Below are positions 1 to 4,181 of a DNA stretch of 12,806 nt, piece after piece. The translations under genes were made by a program, and so were the position numbers. The DNA is taken from positions 1 to 12,806 of the forward strand of contig CAJXAG010000030.1 of assembly GCA_913050645.1 (NCBI GenBank), given 5' to 3'. Position 1 is the first letter of the stretch, and each line of letters starts with the position of its first letter. Under the pieces are notes generated by a model, which was not told the DNA's origin, did not search any database, and saw only the letters and a program-made list of their open reading frames with translations. Source of the DNA: an uncultured bacterium. Lineage in GTDB: Bacteria; Patescibacteriota; Minisyncoccia; Phycocordibacterales; UBA918.

Positions 1-276
1 CGCAACCGTAGCCGACGACGCTGTTGCCTGTTTTTCACCGATGGAGTGAACCGCAAGGGCGACAACTTTGCCGACACGGTTGGTGCCGTAATGGATAACC
101 GCCGGGGTGTTTTCGGCCATGTCGTCCTTGGAGAAGCCCTGCTTCTCCAGCCACGAAATGTGGACGAAAGCGTCGGGCTGTTCGATACCGGTTGCCGGAT
201 CGACGACACGGAAGAAGCCGAAGCCTTTTTGCTGGTTGAACCATTTCACGGTGGCAGCAGTATTTTCCAAAGTCAT
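1..276 (-). CDS. Cold-shock domain protein, 3' end outside the window
   Basis: The first 92 codons are visible and the frame is open to the window edge. Residues 8-79 form a cold-shock domain, a five-stranded OB fold that binds single-stranded RNA and DNA. TVKWFN opens it, RNP1 is KGFGFF (18-23) and RNP2 is FVHIS (37-41). After VVALAVHSI the chain becomes Ala/Ser/Thr-rich (ATASSATVA), so a low-complexity C-terminal extension probably follows; classical CspA proteins end near residue 70. The start ATG is fixed by a GAGGAGG Shine-Dalgarno sequence at 284-290, 7 nt upstream, and by a promoter at 351-379. The 5' UTR of roughly 68 nt is AU-rich. The likely role is an RNA chaperone in cytoplasm. 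A second, three-domain cold-shock gene lies at 2649-3545. Confidence 0.93.
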   Translation of the reverse strand, partial: MTLENTAATVKWFNQQKGFGFFRVVDPATGIEQPDAFVHISWLEKQGFSKDDMAENTPAVIHYGTNRVGKVVALAVHSIGEKQATASSATVA

Positions 277-350
277 GTGGTGTCCTCCTCGGACATACTT
301 GGATTATGACACAACGTCACAACCTACTTAGCTATTTATAGCTATTTATA

Positions 351-379
351 ATCATACCATATTTTATATAAAAAGTCAA
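351..379 (-). promoter_or_regulatory. Sigma70-type promoter of the cold-shock gene
   Basis: Read on the minus strand, TTGACT (374-379) is followed by a 17-nt spacer and TATGAT (351-356). Transcription should start near 344. The leader then carries a direct duplication of TAGCTATAAA. The -35 box overlaps one copy of the TCAAT direct repeat flanking the neighbouring inverted-repeat element. Confidence 0.72.
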
Positions 380-380
380 T

Positions 381-586
381 CCCTACCCTTACTTTCATGT
401 CGTATATAAACAAATAAACTACTTTACAACTAAGCAAGACTAAAGTGACATAATAGCCACGTTGTTGCTTCACAAATTAAAACGTCGGCTATAGCAAGAG
501 TTGCCACATCCGATACACTAACAGTTTCTGACAAAACGACTTTTGCACCAAACCCTACCGCCGACGACATGAAAGTAAGGGTGGGA
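381..586. mobile_element. MITE-like element with 22-bp terminal inverted repeats
   Basis: The left end (381-402) begins CCCTACCCTTACTTTCATGT and the right end (565-586) is its reverse complement at 20 of 22 positions. The element is 206 bp and flanked on both sides by TCAAT (376-380 and 587-591), as expected of a 5-bp target duplication. No transposase or plausible ORF lies inside. An internal hairpin pairs ATAGCCACGTT (453-463) with AACGTcGGCTAT (481-492, one bulged C). It could be a non-autonomous transposon derivative, or the same symmetry could serve an RNA structure. The family is not recognised. Confidence 0.6.
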
Positions 587-612
587 TCAATAGCTACACA
601 CCCGCCCACAAG

Positions 613-642
613 AAAAGGCGTAGCAGTTTGCTACGCCTTTTT
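613..642 (-). terminator. Rho-independent terminator of truD
   Basis: A 9-bp stem GGCGTAGCA/TGCTACGCC (617-625 and 629-637) has a 3-nt loop and is bordered by A and T runs on both sides. On the minus strand the T-rich tail follows the truD stop by about 10 nt. The flanks would also allow termination from the other direction. Confidence 0.85.
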
Positions 643-647
643 GGAAG

Positions 648-1673
648 TCATGCTTCCTTTTTATGTTCCCACGGCCGCGAGTCGTCGACATAGTCGTACA
701 TTTCCGCAAGGTAGGTGGTGGCATACGCACCAGACGGCAAAGTGAATTCGTGACGGTATCCGCCTTCCGCTTCAACTACCTTATGATCCGGGACATCCAC
801 CCAAACTGGGCGCCCTTTCTCCCGTGGTCGAAGGTACCACTCTGCAATCTCTGCATCAACTGAGTCGGGCGACCATAGATGTGCATACAGTTTCTGAACC
901 TCTGGATCCATACTCCATAGATGTAGCTCAGAACGATCAGTGGTTTGTGCAACCTCATTCCAGAGGTAGCTCTGCCACTGCAGCACCTCCCACTCGAGCT
1001 GCTGGCCAAAGTCTTCATGCAGCAACGCATCAACCAACGACGTAAGTCTGTGGTCATCCTGTACACGAAAGAGCTTATGGCGCGTCAGACTATTTTCAAG
1101 TCGATCAGCTGCTTGTTCGAAGTCTCCTTCGATAACCATGCGGCCAACTTCGTGCCCACTGTCACCAAAGCGCTGCTGGCCAACAACGTTGCGAAACGTT
1201 GTGACCTCAGGCGGCACCGGTGCATCAGTATGAACCATGATGGAGAAAAAGTTTTGCATCCTCTGCATCTCAGGTCCACCAAGCAACAACTTTCCAGGCT
1301 GTGTTCCACGCAGTTGTTGCAGCCATATTCCCTGTGTCTCAAGCTCTTCAAGACGATCAAGTTTATAGCGACCTTTCACCGCAATCTTTTGAGTGGTAAG
1401 TGCCCATTTGTCTTTACGACCCTGGACACTTATTGCATCAAATGGAACTCCAAGTACATCAGCAACAATTTCCTGTGCATCAGGTCCAGACACACCACGT
1501 TTGGTCATCTGAAACCCGGTGTAGCTTCCTGACGCACCTCGCACATTGGTGAAAAAGTGCGGCTTCATCGGCATCATGCCGTTTTTTTCACAAACAATAA
1601 AATGGTCAGGGTTTCTGTCTTTTTTCAGCACCGCTTGTGGCTTTTCAGCCGTGATGTTGGCAGCAGCGTACAT
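648..1673 (-). CDS. truD: tRNA pseudouridine(13) synthase TruD
   Basis: The 341-aa product matches the TruD family, which isomerises U13 to pseudouridine in the D arm of certain tRNAs in the cytoplasm. Recognisable blocks in order: the N-terminal DHFIVCEKN (PeDFxVxE-type) near 23-31; GRKDKWALTTQ (85-95) with catalytic Asp at 88; NVVGQQRFG (162-170), the family's NxxGxQRFG block; QSYLWNEV (234-241), equal to the QSYLFNxV motif; and LPSGAYATTYL (312-322), the C-terminal LPG-YAT block. The length is normal. The start at 1673 has an AAAGGAGG ribosome site 5-6 nt upstream and a consensus promoter at 1724-1752. The gene is monocistronic, between its own promoter and a hairpin terminator at 613-642. 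All key residues appear intact. Confidence 0.92.
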   Translation of the reverse strand: MYAAANITAEKPQAVLKKDRNPDHFIVCEKNGMMPMKPHFFTNVRGASGSYTGFQMTKRGVSGPDAQEIVADVLGVPFDAISVQGRKDKWALTTQKIAVKGRYKLDRLEELETQGIWLQQLRGTQPGKLLLGGPEMQRMQNFFSIMVHTDAPVPPEVTTFRNVVGQQRFGDSGHEVGRMVIEGDFEQAADRLENSLTRHKLFRVQDDHRLTSLVDALLHEDFGQQLEWEVLQWQSYLWNEVAQTTDRSELHLWSMDPEVQKLYAHLWSPDSVDAEIAEWYLRPREKGRPVWVDVPDHKVVEAEGGYRHEFTLPSGAYATTYLAEMYDYVDDSRPWEHKKEA

Positions 1674-1723
1674 TGACCCCTCCTTTCTCTTGTGGTTTCT
1701 GTTTCTCTACGTTCTAACAAAAA

Positions 1724-1752
1724 ATAATAACATTGGTTTTTATTTTTGTCAA
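1724..1752 (-). promoter_or_regulatory. Consensus promoter of truD
   Basis: On the minus strand a perfect TTGACA (1747-1752) is followed by a 17-nt spacer and TATTAT (1724-1729). Transcription should start near 1717, giving a leader of about 43 nt with an AAAGGAGG site. Confidence 0.8.
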
Positions 1753-1779
1753 AGTGCTCCCTTGAAGTCCAGACAGAAG

Positions 1780-1808
1780 AAAGGGCGAAGCTGTCTGCTT
1801 CGCCCTTT
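1780..1808 (-). terminator. Terminator of the 221-aa protein gene
   Basis: An 11-bp stem AAAGGGCGAAG/CTTCGCCCTTT (1780-1790 and 1798-1808) with a 7-nt loop begins directly after the TAA stop at 1810-1812. The minus-strand tail is T-rich (TTTCTTCTGT). Confidence 0.75.
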
Positions 1809-1809
1809 A

Positions 1810-2475
1810 TTATTCTGAAGAACGTACTCCCATACGGGACAGAACATTCACAAAGAAGTCCCATTCAGACCGGCCGCCGGTGTCTGGCAGCTGCGGCGTT
1901 TCAGGTGCCACTTGCTTCTGTATCGGTACACTGCGAGGGCGTTTTGTGCATGTTGGTTGCTGCGTTGGCTGCACTACTTTCTGTACCTTCCGTGCAACCT
2001 TCTTGGGCGGGTTGTGGCGTGCAAAACGCCCTTCAGCCTCCCACTGTACGCGCTTGCGGTCGATCTCTTCAATGATCGACCGTTCACGCACCGGATGTAG
2101 CGCTTGCTCCTTGCCTAGAAGCAGGTCGACAAACGGCACTACATGTTTCAACACCCCTTGGTGGTTCACATACAAAGCATAGGTACGCGTCCGGTACTCC
2201 ATGGTGTATATATTACCGCTGAAACCATTTTGTACACGGCTATCGCCGCGAAATGACCAAGCGAGAATTCCATTGCGTTTAAATGAACCAAAAACCCAAG
2301 GATCTTGCTCCTTTCGATGCCTCATTTTCATCATTTGAAAGTCGAAGACCATCCTTTGGGCTTCAATTTCAAAGAAATCCGCATACGCTTTGGCATTATC
2401 AAATGATTCGATAAATGTTACAGAGCAATCAGCTCCGAAAGAAAATGGTGAGCGTTGTTCACTTTGATCGCTCAT
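1810..2475 (-). CDS. Unrecognised 221-aa protein with basic, proline-rich C-terminal tail
   Basis: I do not recognise this protein. Residues 1-120 look like one globular domain rich in aromatics (SVTFIESFDNAKAYADFFEIE, WVFGSFKRNGILAWSF, NIYTMEYRTRTYALYVNHQG) and probably mixed alpha/beta. Residues 128-152 are a charged helix (RERSIIEEIDRKRVQWEAEG), and 155-200 are Lys/Arg/Pro/Gln-rich and likely disordered (PPKKVARKVQKVVQP). A short C-terminal piece SEWDFFVNVLSRMG may form a helix. There is no signal peptide or membrane segment, so it is probably cytoplasmic; the basic tail would suit nucleic-acid binding, which is inference only. The frame is open upstream to 2553, but the AGGAGG site at 2487-2492 and a promoter whose start point is near 2537 favour the ATG at 2475. 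It is monocistronic. Confidence 0.8.
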   Translation of the reverse strand: MSDQSEQRSPFSFGADCSVTFIESFDNAKAYADFFEIEAQRMVFDFQMMKMRHRKEQDPWVFGSFKRNGILAWSFRGDSRVQNGFSGNIYTMEYRTRTYALYVNHQGVLKHVVPFVDLLLGKEQALHPVRERSIIEEIDRKRVQWEAEGRFARHNPPKKVARKVQKVVQPTQQPTCTKRPRSVPIQKQVAPETPQLPDTGGRSEWDFFVNVLSRMGVRSSE

Positions 2476-2526
2476 ACATATACCCCTCCTTTCTTTTTGT
2501 TGGGCAGCTTTTTTATATGAGTGGAA

Positions 2527-2544
2527 TTCTTTATCCATAAAGAA
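2527..2544. promoter_or_regulatory. Perfect 18-bp palindrome at the transcription start, possible operator
   Basis: TTCTTTATCCATAAAGAA has 8-bp arms around a central CC. It touches the -10 box (2544-2549) and covers the predicted start point near 2537 of the 221-aa gene. Its position suits repressor binding, or a 5'-end RNA hairpin. No regulator is known. Confidence 0.4.
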
Positions 2545-2571
2545 AAATAACACTTATCGACCGTATGTCAA
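2544..2571 (-). promoter_or_regulatory. Promoter of the 221-aa protein gene
   Basis: On the minus strand TTGACA (2566-2571) is followed by 16 nt and TATTTT (2544-2549). The -35 is perfect and the -10 is a 4/6 match. The start point near 2537 leaves a leader of about 60 nt. Confidence 0.65.
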
Positions 2572-2590
2572 GGTATCATGCCTGTCCAGA

Positions 2591-2626
2591 CAAAAGAAAA
2601 ACGGAAGGCAATCTCTTGCCTTCCGT
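2591..2626 (-). terminator. Terminator of the triple cold-shock-domain gene
   Basis: A strong 11-bp stem ACGGAAGGCAA/TTGCCTTCCGT (2601-2611 and 2616-2626) with a TCTC tetraloop is followed on the minus strand by TTTTTCTTTTG. It ends about 20 nt before the -35 box of the next gene, so the two units are insulated. Confidence 0.88.
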
Positions 2627-2648
2627 CCGGGAATTTCCCTTATGTATA

Positions 2649-3545
2649 TCAGGCGTCGGCGTTTGCCGGGCCTTCAACCGGAGTTGCTTCCGCTACTTCT
2701 GCCACTTTCGCAGCATCGGCCGCCGCAGCCTTTTGGGCACGCGTCAGTTTCCTGGTGCGTGGCGCACGCTTCCGCTTCGGCGCCTTTTTGGCAGTCTTCT
2801 CAGCTTCCACTTTCGGCTCGGCCGGGGTTTCCGCTTCGACAGGCGCTTCTTCGGCGTCCGTTTCCGCGACCTCGGCAACTTCTGGCTCATCGCCGGAGCC
2901 GACTGGGCGAACTTCGACCACATGGGGGCCATTACTGCCCATTTCGGCGCGGAACTCGAGCTCCATTCCATCCCACATCGCCGCGCCGGCTTCCTTCACC
3001 GTGTTCTGGTGAATAAAGATGCCGAAACCGTTATGCTCGATAAAGCCGAAGTCTTTGCCTTTCGGCATCTTCACCTTGCCCTGGACAAAGCCTTCCGGCA
3101 ACTCGCAGGTTTTCACGGAAACGATCTCCCGCAAATCAAAGCCACGGTTGGTCTTAACCACAAGCATCGTCAACGGTGCTTTTGGGAAAAGCACGTCGAC
3201 ATAATCATCGACAGCCGCAGCAGTCAAGCGCACGTCGCCGTCTTTGGTCCGGGCGTACCCGAACCCTTTGTTGACGTCGAACCATTTGACCGTGCCCGAA
3301 AGCTCGATCGTCGGCACCGTGACGCTGGCGAGGTCGTTGACCGCCAACCCCTTTTGGCCGGTGAAGTACGAGAAGTGCACTTCGGCGCCTTCAATGAGGT
3401 CGCTCTCATGCTTCTTGGCCTCGTCACGGCCGATGAAGACGTCTTTGGTCGCGCCGTCGATGTAGGCGGTGATAAAGCCGAAGCCTTTGGTGGCGTTGAA
3501 CCATTTGACGGTGCCCGTTGCAGTGCCAGATTTGAACATGTTCAT
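2649..3545 (-). CDS. Three-domain cold-shock protein with acidic and basic C-terminal tail
   Basis: The 298-aa product contains three consecutive cold-shock folds. Domain 1 (about 10-77) has GTVKWFNATKGFGFI and DVFIG. Domain 2 (about 82-144) has SGTVKWFDVNKGFGYA, but its second RNA-binding strand has decayed to DVRLT and the domain is shortened. Domain 3 (about 152-214) has VQGKVKMPKGKDFGFI and GIFIHQ. An acidic Glu/Ala stretch follows (218-250), then a basic KKAPKRKRAPRTRK block (253-266) and an Ala-rich end. Single-domain proteins are the bacterial norm; a tandem array recalls eukaryotic UNR/CSDE1 in layout only. The likely role is an RNA chaperone or translation modulator in the cytoplasm. 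I chose ATG 3545 because AAGGGA lies 5 nt upstream; the frame also opens at 3569 without a good ribosome site. Own promoter (3633-3661) and terminator (2591-2626). Confidence 0.9.
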   Translation of the reverse strand: MNMFKSGTATGTVKWFNATKGFGFITAYIDGATKDVFIGRDEAKKHESDLIEGAEVHFSYFTGQKGLAVNDLASVTVPTIELSGTVKWFDVNKGFGYARTKDGDVRLTAAAVDDYVDVLFPKAPLTMLVVKTNRGFDLREIVSVKTCELPEGFVQGKVKMPKGKDFGFIEHNGFGIFIHQNTVKEAGAAMWDGMELEFRAEMGSNGPHVVEVRPVGSGDEPEVAEVAETDAEEAPVEAETPAEPKVEAEKTAKKAPKRKRAPRTRKLTRAQKAAAADAAKVAEVAEATPVEGPANADA

Positions 3546-3632
3546 GTCAGTCCCTTTCAGAATGTTCATACGCCACTTATGTGACGCATTGTTACTGTAC
3601 GTATTTTGTAGAGCTACTTCACTCTGTTTTTA

Positions 3633-3661
3633 ACTATAGCATGGTTTATACTTATTGTCAA
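3633..3661 (-). promoter_or_regulatory. Promoter of the triple cold-shock-domain gene
   Basis: On the minus strand TTGACA (3656-3661) is followed by 17 nt and TATAGT (3633-3638). The start point near 3626 gives a leader of about 80 nt, long enough for thermoregulatory structure as in cspA leaders, though I see no clear fold. Confidence 0.78.
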
Positions 3662-3670
3662 TAGATATAA

Positions 3671-3695
3671 GAAAAGCCCCCTTCCGGGGCTTTTC
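3671..3695 (-). terminator. Terminator of the small minus-strand unit
   Basis: A 10-bp stem GAAAAGCCCC/GGGGCTTTTC (3671-3680 and 3686-3695) with a CTTCC loop is followed on the minus strand by TTATATC. It lies 8 nt after the stop of the 21-codon ORF and just upstream of the next promoter. Confidence 0.75.
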
Positions 3696-3703
3696 AAACT
3701 CGC

Positions 3704-3769
3704 TTATCCAAGTGCCGCGAAGGCGATGAGGATTGCGACGAGAATTGTGGTGAAGTTTATGGCAGCCAT
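3704..3769 (-). CDS. Possible 21-aa hydrophobic peptide
   Basis: A 22-codon frame on the minus strand encodes a peptide starting MAAINFTTILVAILIAF and ending AALG, essentially one membrane-spanning helix. It sits in a complete small transcription unit, with a consensus promoter at 3812-3840 and a GC-rich terminator at 3671-3695, about 135 nt in total. There is no Shine-Dalgarno sequence directly before the ATG. CAAGGA in the leader could instead pair with TCCTTG just upstream of the start, which would mask it. It may be a small membrane protein, a type I toxin-like peptide, or an RNA gene with a chance frame. I favour the peptide, because a clean 21-residue hydrophobic run ends 8 nt before the terminator stem. 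Confidence 0.45.
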   Translation of the reverse strand: MAAINFTTILVAILIAFAALG

Positions 3770-3811
3770 AGTATTTTCAAGGAGTTATGGCTAATAATCT
3801 CTATTCCTTGA

Positions 3812-3840
3812 ATAATAGCATACTTTGATATATTTGTCAA
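3812..3840 (-). promoter_or_regulatory. Near-consensus promoter of the 21-codon unit
   Basis: On the minus strand a perfect TTGACA (3835-3840) is followed by 17 nt and TATTAT (3812-3817). The start point is near 3805. This is among the best promoter matches in the window, although no annotated-size gene follows it. Confidence 0.75.
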
Positions 3841-3900
3841 GTATAAAAGGTAGATTCAATATTGAAGTGCAACACCTGTTAATTCAGAAAATACTTGGTC

Positions 3901-4013
3901 GCTTCGCAAAAAGTTCGCGATGACGACTGAAAACCTACAGTTCTTAGTCGTTGACTCCTCCTTTGTACACATCTTTGCGAGCCTCAAGCGAAGCAATCTA
4001 GAGTTTATGGATT
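3901..4013. repeat. Structured repeat, copy 1 (upstream of recG)
   Basis: The order of elements is GCTTCGC (3901-3907), a hairpin ACGACT...AGTCGT (3923-3928 and 3946-3951), GCGAG (3977-3981), GCGAAGC (3988-3994, pairing with the first block), then AGAGTTTATGGATT (4000-4013). The same elements in the same order occur at 7023-7164. No gene is visible in this stretch. Confidence 0.5.
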
Positions 4014-4037
4014 CAAGGTAAAAACCCTTTATTTATC

Positions 4038-4046
4038 TGCTAGAAT
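4038..4046 (+). promoter_or_regulatory. Extended -10 promoter before the leader ORF and recG
   Basis: TGCTAGAAT is an extended -10 box with no recognisable -35. It lies 9 nt before the ATG at 4056, so the transcript would begin about 3 nt upstream of that codon and be effectively leaderless. Confidence 0.55.
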
Positions 4047-4055
4047 AGAGCTTAC

Positions 4056-4175
4056 ATGAATCCCGTTAGAAATTACAAAAGTTGGTATACATGTTGTATT
4101 GCATACGGTATGCACGGTCGAACTATTACACAGAACCCTAAACTACACATTGGAAGTGTAACTTCTGATTTCTAA
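4056..4175 (+). CDS. 39-aa leader ORF abutting recG (copy 1)
   Basis: The 40-codon frame begins MNPVRNYKSWYT and ends KLHIGSVTSDF-stop. The stop lies 4 nt before the recG ATG. A second frame of exactly the same length precedes the ABC ATPase at 11963. The two share the first and last blocks, plus HGR in the middle, and no indel separates them. Of the 17 differing codons, 5 are synonymous (for example CAC/CAT twice, AAC/AAT, CTA/TTA). No ribosome site precedes this ATG, but the promoter geometry suggests a leaderless start. recG also lacks a Shine-Dalgarno sequence, so its translation may depend on ribosomes finishing this frame. No homologue of known function comes to mind. The frame may instead be a by-product of a dispersed repeat. 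Confidence 0.55.
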   Translation: MNPVRNYKSWYTCCIAYGMHGRTITQNPKLHIGSVTSDF

Positions 4176-4181
4176 CGGGAT
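4060..4181 (+). repeat. 122-bp inverted-repeat-bounded element, copy 1
   Basis: Perfect 14-bp arms ATCCCGTTAGAAAT (4060-4073) and ATTTCTAACGGGAT (4168-4181) bound the element; the right arm includes the first two bases of the recG start codon. Copy 2 is at 11967-12088. The outer 22-25 nt on the left and about 30 nt on the right are identical between copies and the centre diverges. Each copy is flanked by a 2-nt direct repeat (GA here). If the arms pair in mRNA, the recG start codon is partly sequestered. Confidence 0.8.

Noticed and set aside
945..1532. 195-codon frame on the plus strand
   Set aside because: It is antisense to truD, whose catalytic and family motifs are clear; no ribosome site supports the plus frame.
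2476..2553. 26-codon upstream extension of the 221-aa protein
   Set aside because: The predicted transcription start is near 2537, and the AGGAGG site points to ATG 2475.
2565..3584. 339-codon frame on the plus strand
   Set aside because: It is antisense to the triple cold-shock-domain gene, which has conserved motifs in order, a promoter, a ribosome site and a terminator. The plus frame has low-complexity, Phe/Arg-rich content typical of a shadow.
3953..3966. AAAGGAGGAG on the minus strand as the ribosome site of a small gene
   Set aside because: No start codon lies within working distance and no open frame follows; it falls inside the structured repeat.
4060..4181. Classical metabolite riboswitch
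   Set aside because: I first read the conserved ends and hairpins as an RNA aptamer. The uninterrupted 39-codon frame with synonymous changes explains much of the conservation, and no known aptamer core is recognisable. An RNA role for the arms remains possible.
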